The translations under genes were made by a program, and so were the position numbers. From assembly GCA_964651435.1 (NCBI GenBank), contig CAZYVU010000024.1:1-42719 (forward strand): a stretch of DNA of 42,719 nucleotides, written 5' to 3'. Under the pieces are notes generated by a model that was not told where the DNA came from, made no database searches, and was given only the letters and a program-made list of their open reading frames with translations. Positions 6,370 through 15,024 of this stretch are shown here, in pieces (the first letter of the stretch is position 1; each line of letters opens with the position of its first letter). Source of the DNA: CAZYVU01 sp964651435 (GTDB taxonomy: Bacteria; Desulfobacterota; Syntrophorhabdia; Syntrophorhabdales; CAYQXL01).

Positions 6370-7427
6370 GCAACAACGAGTCAGAGCTCAATAGAGCAGA
6401 AATATTAGAGAGGTTAGCGGCTGCCAGGAAGAGGCTGGGTAGGGACCTCGTGGTCCTCGCCCATTTCTATCAGGATGACGACGTTGTAAGGTTTGCCGAT
6501 TTTGTAGGCGATTCCCTGCAACTGGGCCAGAAGGCCGCAGTACAGAGAGATTGCCGGTATATCGTCTTCTGCGCCGTTTCTTTCATGGCAGAGATGGCGC
6601 GCATCCTCGCCCTCCCGGAGCAGGAGGTGCTCCACCCGGAACCCGGCGCCCGCTGTCCCCTTGCGGAAATGGCCGGGATCGACAAGGTGCTGGCGGCCTG
6701 GGACGCCCTCAACGGCATGGGCCACACGATGATTCCCGTTGTCTACGTCAACTCCAACGCCGACCTCAAGGCGTTTTGCGGCAGAAACGGCGGCCTCGTC
6801 TGCACATCGGCCAATGCGGACACCGTGTTCCGGCACGTCTTCTCGCAGGGCGCATCGGTCTTCTTTTTTCCCGATGAGAACCTGGGCAGAAATGCGGCGA
6901 GAAGGGTCGGCGTCCCCGATGATTCGATCACCCTCTGGGACCCCGAGCGAGGAGCAAACGGCACAGGCGGCAACGGCTTAACACCCCCAAAGGTATTCCT
7001 GTGGAAAGGCCACTGTTACGTCCATACGGACTTTCTTCCCGCCGATGTCCAAAGGGTCCGGGAGTTATATCCGGGAATCAGCGTCATCGTACATCCGGAG
7101 TGCACGCAGGATGTAGCGTCCATAGCCGATGCTGCGGGGTCCACCAGCTTCATCAAGAACGCTATCGAAAAGTCGGCCCCCGGCTCGAAGTGGGCCGTCG
7201 GCACCGAATTCAATTTTGTCGACAGGCTGAAGCGGGAAAATCCCGACAAGCTCGTCATTCCTTTGAAGAGATCGGGGTGTAGCGACATGGCCAAGGTGAG
7301 CCCCATAAAGCTGCTTCATGTCCTCGAGGGGCTCATCGATGGCGAGCTGCGCGGAAGGGTATTCGTCGATGCCGACATTGTGCGCGATGCCAGGACGGCC
7401 CTGGAAAGAATGCTGGGTCTAAGCTGA
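6366..7427 (+). CDS. nadA: quinolinate synthase
   Basis: The protein has 353 residues. It condenses iminoaspartate with dihydroxyacetone phosphate to quinolinate, using a [4Fe-4S] cluster with an open iron site. The three cluster cysteines are identifiable by motif: Cys97 (ARCPLAEMAG), Cys246 (VHPECTQDV) and Cys305 (KRSGCSDMAK). AHFYQDDDV near residue 32, FADFVGDSLQL and CTSANAD complete the family signature. The ATG overlaps the nadC stop (ATGA), so the genes are translationally coupled. The oxygen-sensitive cluster needs anaerobic or protected conditions, consistent with the inferred lifestyle. Immediately followed by nadB. Confidence 0.97.
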   Translation: MSNNESELNRAEILERLAAARKRLGRDLVVLAHFYQDDDVVRFADFVGDSLQLGQKAAVQRDCRYIVFCAVSFMAEMARILALPEQEVLHPEPGARCPLAEMAGIDKVLAAWDALNGMGHTMIPVVYVNSNADLKAFCGRNGGLVCTSANADTVFRHVFSQGASVFFFPDENLGRNAARRVGVPDDSITLWDPERGANGTGGNGLTPPKVFLWKGHCYVHTDFLPADVQRVRELYPGISVIVHPECTQDVASIADAAGSTSFIKNAIEKSAPGSKWAVGTEFNFVDRLKRENPDKLVIPLKRSGCSDMAKVSPIKLLHVLEGLIDGELRGRVFVDADIVRDARTALERMLGLS

Positions 7428-7428
7428 T

Positions 7429-9000
7429 ATGAAGAACGACGTCAGACACTACTGCGACGTTCTCGTCATCGGCTCCGGCATGGCGGGCCTTTCGGCGGCA
7501 ATAACGGCCGCCGGCAAGGGCCTTGACGTAATCGTCGTCACGAAAGACCCGGCCATCGAGGAATCGAACACCTACTACGCCCAAGGCGGCATTGTGTCCA
7601 TGGGAAAGGGTGACTCGCCGCGATACCTCATTGAGGACATCATGGAGGCCGGGGACGGCATATCAAACATAGAGGCCGTCCGCGTCCTCGCCAACGAAGG
7701 CCCCCCGCTGGTGGAAAACTTTCTCATCGAAAAGCTCGGTGTGCCCTTTTCCCGCTCCAAAGACGCCGGATATGAGTACGCGCAGGAAGGAAGCCATTCG
7801 CGACGGCGCATTTTGCATTGCATGGACTCGACAGGCAGGTCCATTGAGGAAGCCCTCGTTAGAGGATTGGCCGACGAAAAGAATATACGGGTCTTCCCAA
7901 ACTACACGGCCATCGACCTTCTCACCATACCCCACCATTCGACAAGCCCCTTGGCACTTTACATGGAGCCCCGGTGCATAGGCGCATATGTGCTCAACAA
8001 CGGGAGCGAAAAGGTGGAAAGGATCTTCTCTGCATACACAATCCTCGCCACCGGCGGCCTGGGCAGAATATACCTCCACACCACCAATCCGCCAACCGCA
8101 ACGGGTGACGGGTTTGCCATGGCGGACCGGGCGGGGGCGCGCCTGATAAACATGGAGTACATTCAGTTCCACCCCACGAGCCTTTTTCATAAAGATGCCG
8201 ACGGCTTTCTCATTTCAGAGGCATTACGGGGCGAGGGGGCGAAGCTCCGGACGAAAAACGGCGCACCCTTTATGGAGGCCTATTCGCCCCTCGGCGACCT
8301 CGCCCCGAGAGATGAAGTCTCCCGGGCCATATACGAGGAAATGATTAAGAGGGGGGATTCCTACGTTTACCTCGATATTGCCTCCTATTCGAAAATAGAC
8401 ATCAAGAAACGATTCCCGAACATCCATCAACGCTGCCTATCTCTGGACATCGATATCACCAAGTCGCCCATTCCCGTCGTTCCTGCCGCCCATTATAGTT
8501 GTGGTGGTATACAGGTCGACACCTGGGGCAGGACGTCCCTCAAGAACCTCTATGCGGCAGGAGAGGTCACGGCAACGGGCATTCACGGCGCAAACAGGCT
8601 CGCCTCGACGTCCCTTCTCGAAGGGCTGGTGTGGGGAATAAGGTCGGCACGGCACATCGCGGAGACCTTCGACAAGGAAAAGGTTTACAAGGAATCAGAG
8701 ATACCGCCGTGGCGCTACCCGGCAATGATAGAGGAGGTGGACCCCGCCCTTGTGCAGCAGGACTGGGTGAGCATACGGTCGACTATGTGGAATTATGTGG
8801 GCATCATCAGAACCGCGAAGAGGCTCGAAAGAGCCCGGGCAGACCTGAATTACCTCAATAACAGAATAGATGATTTCTACAGGCGGGCGCAGCTTACCCC
8901 CTTTGTTATCGGCCTTCGAAACGGCGTCAGGACGGCCTTCATTGTCGCCCTCTCGGCATTCAAGAACCGGATAAGCAGGGGAGCGCACTTCATCAAGTAG
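7429..9000 (+). CDS. nadB: L-aspartate oxidase
   Basis: The protein has 523 residues. This FAD enzyme oxidises L-aspartate to iminoaspartate, the substrate of NadA; under anaerobic conditions fumarate can serve as acceptor. The dinucleotide-binding motif is VIGSGMAGLSAAI (14-26). GGLGRIYLHTTNPPTATGDG, QFHPTS, APRDEVSRAI and the FAD-contacting HGANRLASTSLLEGLVWG near the C-terminal third identify the succinate dehydrogenase/fumarate reductase flavoprotein superfamily with NadB-type spacing. Only one base separates it from the nadA stop. No frameshift or missing motif is seen. Confidence 0.96.
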   Translation: MKNDVRHYCDVLVIGSGMAGLSAAITAAGKGLDVIVVTKDPAIEESNTYYAQGGIVSMGKGDSPRYLIEDIMEAGDGISNIEAVRVLANEGPPLVENFLIEKLGVPFSRSKDAGYEYAQEGSHSRRRILHCMDSTGRSIEEALVRGLADEKNIRVFPNYTAIDLLTIPHHSTSPLALYMEPRCIGAYVLNNGSEKVERIFSAYTILATGGLGRIYLHTTNPPTATGDGFAMADRAGARLINMEYIQFHPTSLFHKDADGFLISEALRGEGAKLRTKNGAPFMEAYSPLGDLAPRDEVSRAIYEEMIKRGDSYVYLDIASYSKIDIKKRFPNIHQRCLSLDIDITKSPIPVVPAAHYSCGGIQVDTWGRTSLKNLYAAGEVTATGIHGANRLASTSLLEGLVWGIRSARHIAETFDKEKVYKESEIPPWRYPAMIEEVDPALVQQDWVSIRSTMWNYVGIIRTAKRLERARADLNYLNNRIDDFYRRAQLTPFVIGLRNGVRTAFIVALSAFKNRISRGAHFIK

Positions 9001-9070
9001 GAAGGCCCGGGCTGCGCCTTGCATTCCCGTTCTCCACAGCATATATTGTTGAAAAATCAAGAGGTGCGCT

Positions 9071-9385
9071 ATGTCGGTCATGTTTGAGTTCGCCATGTTT
9101 CCTACAGACAAGGGAGAGAGCGTAAGCGGGTATGTGAGCAGGATATTGAAGGTCATCGACGGCCGGAACGTGGACTACAAGCTGACGCCCATGGGTACCG
9201 TCGTCGAGGTCGAAACGATGGATGAGGCCCTTGCCATCATAAAGGACGCCTACGAGCAGCTCGAGCCGGACTGCGGGCGGATCTACTCGGCCGTCAAGTT
9301 CGACATCCGAAAGGCCAAGGGCAGCCGCCTGACCCAAAAGGTCGCATCCATCGAGACGAAGGTGGGCAAGAAACTCAATACCTGA
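9071..9385 (+). CDS. MTH1187 family thiamine-binding protein
   Basis: The protein has 104 residues: SVMFEFAMFPTDKGESVSGY at the N-terminus, then YKLTPMGTVVEVETMDEAL and the C-terminal KVASIETKVGKKL. This matches the small ferredoxin-fold MTH1187/YkoF-like family that binds thiamine-like ligands and is often near thiamine transport or NAD genes. An AGAGGTG Shine-Dalgarno about 5 nt before ATG supports the start. It lies 70 bp after nadB and may be cotranscribed. A 7-bp repeat tract begins 9 bp after the stop. Confidence 0.85.
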   Translation: MSVMFEFAMFPTDKGESVSGYVSRILKVIDGRNVDYKLTPMGTVVEVETMDEALAIIKDAYEQLEPDCGRIYSAVKFDIRKAKGSRLTQKVASIETKVGKKLNT

Positions 9386-9393
9386 AAGAAGTG

Positions 9394-9505
9394 TTGAGTT
9401 ATGAGTTTTGGGTTTTGAGTTGGAAAATGCGGGAAACAGCAAATCGGGTATGGGAAATGGAATACAGAGAAGAGAACGACGCGGAAGGAGCATCACGAAT
9501 CACAC
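9394..9505. repeat. composite heptad tract
   Basis: Units TTGAGTT, ATGAGTT, TTGGGTT, TTGAGTT (9394-9421) run straight into a GGGAAA-rich section (9422-9460), and a CACGAAT-type section lies at 9491-9505. The same three sub-sequences recur in other tracts in this window. The tract fills most of the gap between the thiamine-binding gene and the DUF5661 gene. Confidence 0.75.
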
Positions 9506-9522
9506 TTTTTAAGGAGGATACG

Positions 9523-9924
9523 ATGATTCAGTCACGGACACGATGGACGGCGGGCGTCTGCATTGCTGTTGCTTCTCTTTGTCTTTTTCTGTTGTCTTCG
9601 GGCGCCTTTGCCGCCGACACAACGTCGGCAAAGTTCCAGGAGTACCGCAAAGCGATAAAGGCGGACTACGGTATCGATATCAAGACTTACAAGGACACGT
9701 TGAAGGGCGGCAGGGCGGACGGCAGAGACATAACGAAATACGATCTGCAGCAGCTCCTCATGGGCATTAAGATAGAACAGGAACACACGACGAACAAGCT
9801 GAGGGCACTGGAGATATCGATGGACCATCTTGAGGAGTTTCCTGACTACTACACGCGCCTCACGAAGATGGAGGAGGAAGCGGAAAAGGAAATGGAAGCG
9901 AAAAAGAAGGCGGGGACAAAATAA
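9523..9924 (+). CDS. secreted DUF5661-like protein
   Basis: The protein has 133 residues. The start at ATG 9523 follows a perfect AAGGAGG 6 nt upstream; the longer open frame from 9391 merely reads through the heptad tract. Residues 1-31 form a signal peptide (RTRWTAGVCIAVASLCLFLL, cleavage after AFA-A). The mature part is helical, with the signature LLMGIKIEQEHTTNKLRALE and SMDHLEEFPDYYTRL, which I associate with DUF5661. The C-terminus is a Lys/Glu-rich helix (MEEEAEKEMEAKKK). Probable periplasmic location; function unknown. The FAH-family gene begins 22 bp after its stop. Confidence 0.75.
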   Translation: MIQSRTRWTAGVCIAVASLCLFLLSSGAFAADTTSAKFQEYRKAIKADYGIDIKTYKDTLKGGRADGRDITKYDLQQLLMGIKIEQEHTTNKLRALEISMDHLEEFPDYYTRLTKMEEEAEKEMEAKKKAGTK

Positions 9925-9946
9925 ACCCAACGGCAGGAGGCTGCCC

Positions 9947-10558
9947 GTGTTCACACCGACCAAGATTGTAGCCGTGGGACTCAACTACCATGACCACGCC
10001 CGAGAGGTGGGCATGGCCATACCCGAGAGGCCGCTTATCTTTCTCAAGCCTTCGACGTCCGTCATCGGCAACGGGGAGGCCATCATCTATCCGGCCATGA
10101 CGGCAGAGCTGCATTACGAAGGCGAATTGGCCATCGTGGTGGGGCAGGACGGGCACCACATCCCCCTCGGAGAGGCCCACCGCTTTATTGCCGGGTACAC
10201 CTGCGCCAACGACGTTACGGCCCGAGATCTGCAGAGGTCCGACGGCCAGTGGACGAGGGCCAAGTCGTTCGACACCTTTTGCCCCCTGGGACCCCGCCTC
10301 GCCTCCGGCATCGATCCGCGGAGCCTCCACATTGAGACGAGGGTAAACGGCACAGTCAGGCAGACCTCAAATACGGCAAATATGATCTTCGATCCTTTTA
10401 CGCTTCTTTCGTACATATCCTCGATCATGACGCTTCTGAAGGGCGACATAATCATTACAGGTACCCCCTTCGGGGTCGGCCCCCTGGTGGTGGGCGATGA
10501 GGTGGAAGTGGAGATCGAAGGCATAGGAACCCTAAGAAATCACGTTGACAAGGAGTAG
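9947..10558 (+). CDS. fumarylacetoacetate hydrolase (FAH) family protein
   Basis: The protein has 203 residues. It starts at GTG 9947, chosen because AGGAGG lies exactly 6 nt upstream; the longer frame would add an implausible poly-Arg/Lys segment that shadows the previous gene. Family landmarks: AVGLNYHDHARE (9-20), the metal-ligand segment ELHYEGELAIVVG with Glu58 and Glu60, and ANDVTARDLQ with Asp89. RAKSFDTFCPLGP and the C-terminal ITGTPFGVGPLVVGDEVEVEIEG follow. Members are Mg/Mn-dependent hydrolases, decarboxylases or isomerases of 2-oxo acids; the substrate here cannot be read from sequence. Confidence 0.92.
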   Translation: MFTPTKIVAVGLNYHDHAREVGMAIPERPLIFLKPSTSVIGNGEAIIYPAMTAELHYEGELAIVVGQDGHHIPLGEAHRFIAGYTCANDVTARDLQRSDGQWTRAKSFDTFCPLGPRLASGIDPRSLHIETRVNGTVRQTSNTANMIFDPFTLLSYISSIMTLLKGDIIITGTPFGVGPLVVGDEVEVEIEGIGTLRNHVDKE

Positions 10559-10564
10559 AACAGC

Positions 10565-10894
10565 ATGGATAACATTACCTTTGAAGACTTTCTCAAACTC
10601 GATCTCCGGGTGGCCGAAATCAAAGCCTGTGAAGACATTCCGGGGGCGGACAAGCTCTACAAGCTCACAATCGACGCGGGCGAAGAACGGACCATCGTTG
10701 CCGGTATAAAACTCTACTACGCAAAAGAAGAGCTCATCGGCAAGAAGATCGCCATCGTTGCCAACCTGGAGCCGAGAAAGCTGAGGGGCATCGTCTCCCA
10801 CGGAATGCTGCTCGCCGCCTCCGGCGCTGACGGCTCCTCGGTCGTTCTTCTCACCTTGGATCGCGACATTGCGCCGGGGAGCAAGATATCCTGA
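10565..10894 (+). CDS. tRNA-binding domain protein (MetRS beta/CsaA-like)
   Basis: The protein has 109 residues and is a single OB-fold tRNA-binding domain: FEDFLKLDLRVAEIKACEDI, PGADKLYKLTIDAG, IVAGI, NLEPRKLRGIVSHGMLLAA. This is the same domain found at the C-terminus of methionyl-tRNA synthetase and as the free CsaA or MetG-beta protein. AAGGAG lies 9 nt before ATG. Its TGA stop overlaps the probable non-ATG start of the following transporter, suggesting coupled translation. Whether it serves MetRS in trans cannot be decided here. Confidence 0.9.
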   Translation: MDNITFEDFLKLDLRVAEIKACEDIPGADKLYKLTIDAGEERTIVAGIKLYYAKEELIGKKIAIVANLEPRKLRGIVSHGMLLAASGADGSSVVLLTLDRDIAPGSKIS

Positions 10895-10944
10895 TTCAGG
10901 CCGCCCTGCTCTTCATCGCCGGTCTGGCCATTTTCCTCTTCGCC

Positions 10945-12504
10945 ATGACCAAGCTGAGCACCCTCATGCAGGCGGTGTTGAGCGGGCGCATACGGCAGTC
11001 CATACTTTTTGCCGTACGGAGGCCCGCCTACGGTCTCGCAACGGGGACCATAGCCACCATACTCTTTCAGAGCAGCTCTGCGACGACAAGCCTGACGGTA
11101 GGCATGGTGAGCGCAGGGCTTATCAGCTTTTACCATTCCCTTGGGGTCATCCTGGGGGCCGACATCGGGACAACGCTGACGGCGCAGCTTGTCGTGTGGA
11201 AGGTGACGGAGGCGTCGCCCCTTCTCCTCCTTGGCGGCATTATGATCTGGCTTGGGGGCAAAGAGAGGGTACAGCCCCTCGGCGAAGCGATCTTCTATTT
11301 CGGGCTCATCTTTTTCGGCCTCAACCTCATTACGCAGGCGTCCCTTCCCTTTAAAGACAACGAGATGGTCGTCCGTTTCTTCCGGGAGGCCACGAACCCC
11401 ATTATCGGGTTCGGCGCCGGCGTCATCTTTACGGCCGTCGTTCACGCCTCGTCCATACCGGTGAGCATCCTCATCATTCTGGCATCCCAGGGGTTCATGA
11501 CCATCGAGTCGGCTTTTCCCGTCGTCCTGGGGGCCAACGTGGGCACCACCGTCACGGCCCTTTTGGGCAGCGTGGTCGGCAACATTGACGGGCGGCGGGC
11601 GGCCGTGGCACACCTGCTGACCAAATCTGCAGGGGTCGGCGCAGCCTTTCTCCTTTTGACACCCATCACCCTCCTGCTCAAAGAGCTGTCGTCGAGCGTG
11701 CCTCAACAGATAGCCCTTGGCCACTTCGTCTTGAACCTGATGGTTGTCGCCATCTTTCTTCCCTTTCTCAAGCCCTTCGAGCGGCTGATCACGAGACTGA
11801 TGCCCGGCTCGGCGGACACCATACCGCTCTGGCCCGAGTTCCTCGACAAGAGCTGCCTGAAGAACACCGAGGAGGCCTTGCGGTGCGTTCAGAAGGAGCT
11901 GATGCGGGAGATCAGCCTCTCCCGGAGGATGCTTCTCAGAAGCCTGGAGCTTATCGGCGATTTTCGGGAAGCAAAGAAGCGGGAGGTCATGTATATCGAG
12001 ATCGTCGTCGACAACCTGCAGATAGAGATCACACGGTACCTCTGGGGCATATCCTGCGGAGAGCTGGGCCCCACCCTCTCTCAACGCCTGTTTGCCTACT
12101 CATCGACGGTCTATGACATCGAAAGAATCGCTGACAGGGCGACCAACATCGTCGAGCTGGCCGAATCAAAATTCAAACGGGACTCTCTCTTTTCAGATGC
12201 CGCCCATGGGGAGCTGAGACAGATAGGGGCGCTGGTCATGCAGAGCGTCGACGATGTGATCCTGCTCCTGGAGCGGCCCCTCAACGAGAGATCCAGGGCC
12301 ATCCTCCACAGAAAGATCGAGATTGAGAGGCTCGTCAGGCAAGCCGTGGCACAACACCTCGAACGGTTTTACAAAAGAGTGTGCAGGGCCGAGGCCGGAC
12401 CCATGTTTGTCGACATGCTTGTCAATCTGGAGCGGATTTCCGAGCACTGCAATCTCATCGCAGACCGTGTGGCGGGCCTCAAGAACGGTCAGGCCTCCTC
12501 ATGA
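10945..12504 (+). CDS. Na/Pi cotransporter family protein with PhoU-like C-terminus
   Basis: From ATG 10945 the protein has 519 residues. The first inverted repeat has QSSSATT (42-48) and GADIGTT (71-77); the second has GANVGTT (196-202) but HASS (167-170) where QSSS is expected. About residues 310-510 are a PhoU-like helical domain. ATG 10945 would cut the first helix. The frame continues upstream as LIQAALLFIAGLAIFLFAM with no ATG, GTG or TTG before the stop at 10828. Translation therefore probably starts at ATC 10888, CTG 10891 or ATT 10894, behind GGGGAG (10876-10881) and overlapping the upstream stop. Predicted role: sodium-coupled phosphate or related anion transport. Confidence 0.88.
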   Translation: MTKLSTLMQAVLSGRIRQSILFAVRRPAYGLATGTIATILFQSSSATTSLTVGMVSAGLISFYHSLGVILGADIGTTLTAQLVVWKVTEASPLLLLGGIMIWLGGKERVQPLGEAIFYFGLIFFGLNLITQASLPFKDNEMVVRFFREATNPIIGFGAGVIFTAVVHASSIPVSILIILASQGFMTIESAFPVVLGANVGTTVTALLGSVVGNIDGRRAAVAHLLTKSAGVGAAFLLLTPITLLLKELSSSVPQQIALGHFVLNLMVVAIFLPFLKPFERLITRLMPGSADTIPLWPEFLDKSCLKNTEEALRCVQKELMREISLSRRMLLRSLELIGDFREAKKREVMYIEIVVDNLQIEITRYLWGISCGELGPTLSQRLFAYSSTVYDIERIADRATNIVELAESKFKRDSLFSDAAHGELRQIGALVMQSVDDVILLLERPLNERSRAILHRKIEIERLVRQAVAQHLERFYKRVCRAEAGPMFVDMLVNLERISEHCNLIADRVAGLKNGQASS

Positions 12505-12528
12505 CAGGACGGAAGGCCGGGCAAGATA

Positions 12529-12557
12529 TTGTCATTTTCACCCTCTTACGATAAGAT
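12529..12557 (+). promoter_or_regulatory. probable promoter of the rel/spoT gene
   Basis: TTGTCA (12529-12534), a 17-bp spacer and TAAGAT (12552-12557). Predicted initiation near 12564 leaves a leader of only about 9 nt before ATG 12573, with no clear Shine-Dalgarno. Confidence 0.5.
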
Positions 12558-12572
12558 GAACTTAGACGGTCA

Positions 12573-14708
12573 ATGGTAAGGTTTAACGACATTGTGGATG
12601 ATGTTCTGGCGTACAACCCACAGGCAGACGTGGGGATGCTGGAGCGCGCCTACGTCTTTTCGGCAAAGGCCCACAAAGGACAGACGAGGCTTTCCGGGGA
12701 ACCCTACCTGATCCACCCCCTCGAGGTGGCACACGTCCTCACGAGAATGAACCTCGACGTTCCCAGCGTCGTTTCGGGGCTCCTGCACGATACGATAGAA
12801 GACTCTTACGTAAGCAAGAAGGAGCTCGAGGAGTATTTCGGGACCGATGTTGCCGAGCTTGTAGACGGCGTGACAAAGATCAGCAAGATCCCCCTGAAGA
12901 CGTCAGGAGACCCGCACGGAGAGAGCTTCAGGAAGATGCTGCTGGCCATGAGCAAGGACATACGGGTCCTCCTCATCAAGCTTGCGGACCGCTACCACAA
13001 CATGCAGACCCTCAACTTCATGTCGCCGGAAAAGCAGGTTGAGATCGCCAGGGAGACCCTGGAAATCTACGCGCCCCTGGCGCACCGGCTCGGCATCGAA
13101 TGGCTGAAGGGAGAGCTGGAAGATCTCTCCTTTAAGTATCTCAAACCCACGGACTATAAGCTCATCAGCGAAAAACTGGCACGAACGCGCAGGGACCGGG
13201 AAGAATACATCAACCAGGTCAAGGAGCTGATCAGGAGCAAGCTCGAGGCGTCGGGCGTGAAGGCGGAGGTATCGGGGCGGGCCAAGCGGCTGTACAGCAT
13301 TTATAAGAAGATGATCCAGGAAAGCCTCAATGTCGATGATATTTATGATCTCACGGCCTTCCGCGTCATCGTTTCTTCGGAGAAGGACTGCTACGAGGCA
13401 CTGGGGCACATCCACGCATTCTTTAAGCCCATTCCCGGCAAGTTTACCGATTTCATCGCCCTGCCAAAGGCAAACCTGTACCAGTCCCTCCATACGAAGG
13501 TCATCGGCCCCTACGGCGAAAAGATGGAGATACAGATACGGACCTACGAGATGCACAAGATTGCCGAGGAAGGCATCGCAGCCCATTGGAAGTACAAGGA
13601 ACGGAAGGTCTTCGACCCACGGGAAGACAAGATTTTCGGCTGGCTTCGCAGGGTCATTGAGTCCCAGCAGGAATTAAAGGACGACAAGGAGTTCATGGAG
13701 GCCTTCAAGATAGACCTCTTCCCTGATGAGGTCTACGTTTTTACCCCGCACGGCGATGTGCGGGAGCTGCCCAAGGGCTCGACGCCCGTCGATTTTGCCT
13801 ACTCCATCCATACCGAGCTTGGCCATCACTGCATTGGCGCACGCGTCAACGGCAAGATGGTCCCCCTGCGTTACGTGCTGAAGAGCGGCGACAAGACGGA
13901 GATCCTTACAAGCCCCACCCACAAGCCGAGCAAAGACTGGCTGAGCTTCGTCAAGAGCTCGCGGGCGAAGACGAAGATCCGCCAATGGATAAAGGCAGAG
14001 CAGCGGGCGCAGAGCATCCAGCTTGGACGGAGCCTCCTGGACAAGGCCCTGGCCAAACGGGACATCAGCTTCCAGAAGATGCTCAAGAGCGGAGACCTGG
14101 AGGCGATCGCCAAGGAGTTCAGCTTCGAGACCGTCGAAGACCTCTATGCCAGCGTAGGCTATGGGCTCTACACGCCTCTGCAGGTGCTCGGGAAGATTCT
14201 TCCGGAAGAGGAAAAGGCAAGCAAGCTCAAAACCATCATTCGCTCCATCAAGCGCGATAAGGACAGCGCCATCAAGGTCAAGGATGTGGATGGCCTCGTC
14301 ATCCGGTTCGGCCGGTGCTGCAATCCCATCCCCGGTGACGCCATCATGGGGTTCATAACGCGGGGCCGGGGCCTGACGGTCCACGTGGCCGACTGCCCGA
14401 ACACGCACACCTATGACGAGCAAAGAAAGGTCGATGTGGTCTGGGACATTGGGGAAGAGCGCGCCTATCCGGTGAAGCTGAAGGTCTCCGCAAGCGACCG
14501 GAAAGGCCTTCTAAGCGATATCAGCACCGTTATGGCCTCCCACAAGGCGAACATCCTCAGCGCCCAGGCAATGACATACCCGGACAAGACGGCAGCCGGC
14601 GTTTACGAGATCGAAATCGGCCACATGTCGCAGCTTCAGAAGATCATCAAAGCGCTGCAAAAGTTGAAAGGAATGCGGTCTGTAGAGAGGGTGCGGGGTG
14701 TTTCGTAA
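12573..14708 (+). CDS. bifunctional (p)ppGpp synthetase/hydrolase, RelA/SpoT family
   Basis: The protein has 711 residues and controls the stringent response. N-terminal HD hydrolase: YLIHPLEVAHVL, then GLLHDTIEDS with His72-Asp73, and KLADRYHNM, so hydrolase residues are intact. Synthetase: SIYKKM, DIYDLTAFRVIV, NLYQSLHT and EIQIRTYEMHKIAEEGIAAHWKYKE (in parts). A TGS domain begins at VYVFTPHGDV (about residue 388), and a C-terminal ACT domain covers about 630-705 (VKLKVSASDRKGLLSDIS). Both catalytic halves look functional, as expected for the single Rel/Spo enzyme of most bacteria outside the gamma and beta classes. It ends 4 bp from the convergent rpmB gene with no terminator between. Confidence 0.96.
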   Translation: MVRFNDIVDDVLAYNPQADVGMLERAYVFSAKAHKGQTRLSGEPYLIHPLEVAHVLTRMNLDVPSVVSGLLHDTIEDSYVSKKELEEYFGTDVAELVDGVTKISKIPLKTSGDPHGESFRKMLLAMSKDIRVLLIKLADRYHNMQTLNFMSPEKQVEIARETLEIYAPLAHRLGIEWLKGELEDLSFKYLKPTDYKLISEKLARTRRDREEYINQVKELIRSKLEASGVKAEVSGRAKRLYSIYKKMIQESLNVDDIYDLTAFRVIVSSEKDCYEALGHIHAFFKPIPGKFTDFIALPKANLYQSLHTKVIGPYGEKMEIQIRTYEMHKIAEEGIAAHWKYKERKVFDPREDKIFGWLRRVIESQQELKDDKEFMEAFKIDLFPDEVYVFTPHGDVRELPKGSTPVDFAYSIHTELGHHCIGARVNGKMVPLRYVLKSGDKTEILTSPTHKPSKDWLSFVKSSRAKTKIRQWIKAEQRAQSIQLGRSLLDKALAKRDISFQKMLKSGDLEAIAKEFSFETVEDLYASVGYGLYTPLQVLGKILPEEEKASKLKTIIRSIKRDKDSAIKVKDVDGLVIRFGRCCNPIPGDAIMGFITRGRGLTVHVADCPNTHTYDEQRKVDVVWDIGEERAYPVKLKVSASDRKGLLSDISTVMASHKANILSAQAMTYPDKTAAGVYEIEIGHMSQLQKIIKALQKLKGMRSVERVRGVS

Positions 14709-14711
14709 CGT

Positions 14712-14903
14712 CTACAAAGCCTTCTGAAATTTACCTTTCTTGATGCACTTGGTGCAGAGCCGGGCCTTCCTCGTCGTGCCGGACTCAATGATCTTCACGG
14801 TCTGCAAATTGGGAAGCCACTGACGCTTCGTCTTGATATTCGAGTGGCTGACGTTGTGTCCGATCTGCCTTCCCTTTCCGCATAGTTCACATATCCTTGC
14901 CAT
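14712..14903 (-). CDS. rpmB: 50S ribosomal protein L28
   Basis: The protein has 63 residues. MARICELCGKGRQIGHNVSH at the N-terminus and RLCTKCIKKGKF at the C-terminus identify L28. The two CxxC pairs (CELC and CTKC) form an intact zinc-ribbon version, which implies no dependence on a zinc-free paralogue under zinc plenty. GGAGG 5 nt before ATG sets the start. A strong promoter lies about 70 bp upstream (14971-14999), giving a leader of about 60 nt. Single-gene transcription unit, convergent with rel/spoT. Confidence 0.97.
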   Translation of the reverse strand: MARICELCGKGRQIGHNVSHSNIKTKRQWLPNLQTVKIIESGTTRKARLCTKCIKKGKFQKAL

Positions 14904-14970
14904 ATGGTCCTCCAGACGTTAACGCAGTCTCCGTTGGTTACTTTTCCCGAATTGACCCGGAAAGTGATGA

Positions 14971-14999
14971 ATTTTACTCGCTTAGCGGATCAAAGTCAA
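14971..14999 (-). promoter_or_regulatory. rpmB promoter
   Basis: On the minus strand there is TTGACT (14999-14994), a 17-bp spacer, and TAAAAT (14976-14971). It is correctly placed for a leader of about 60 nt before rpmB, and it contrasts with the leaderless-type promoters elsewhere in the window. Confidence 0.75.
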
Positions 15000-15024
15000 C
15001 CCCTTTTCTCTGCACCGGCCTCTG

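Noticed and set aside
9391..9522. N-terminal extension of the DUF5661-like protein
   Set aside because: It consists of heptad repeats, and a perfect Shine-Dalgarno and signal peptide begin at 9523.
9830..9946. Arg/Lys-rich extension of the FAH-family protein
   Set aside because: It overlaps the end of the DUF5661-like gene in another frame; the GTG at 9947 has an ideal Shine-Dalgarno.
10717..12084. 455-codon open frame on the minus strand
   Set aside because: It lies antisense to the tRNA-binding and Na/Pi genes, has no recognisable domain and an odd Gly/Asp/His-rich composition typical of GC-rich shadows.
14700..14712. Terminator between rel/spoT and rpmB
   Set aside because: Only 3 bp separate the convergent stops and no hairpin with a U-tract is present.
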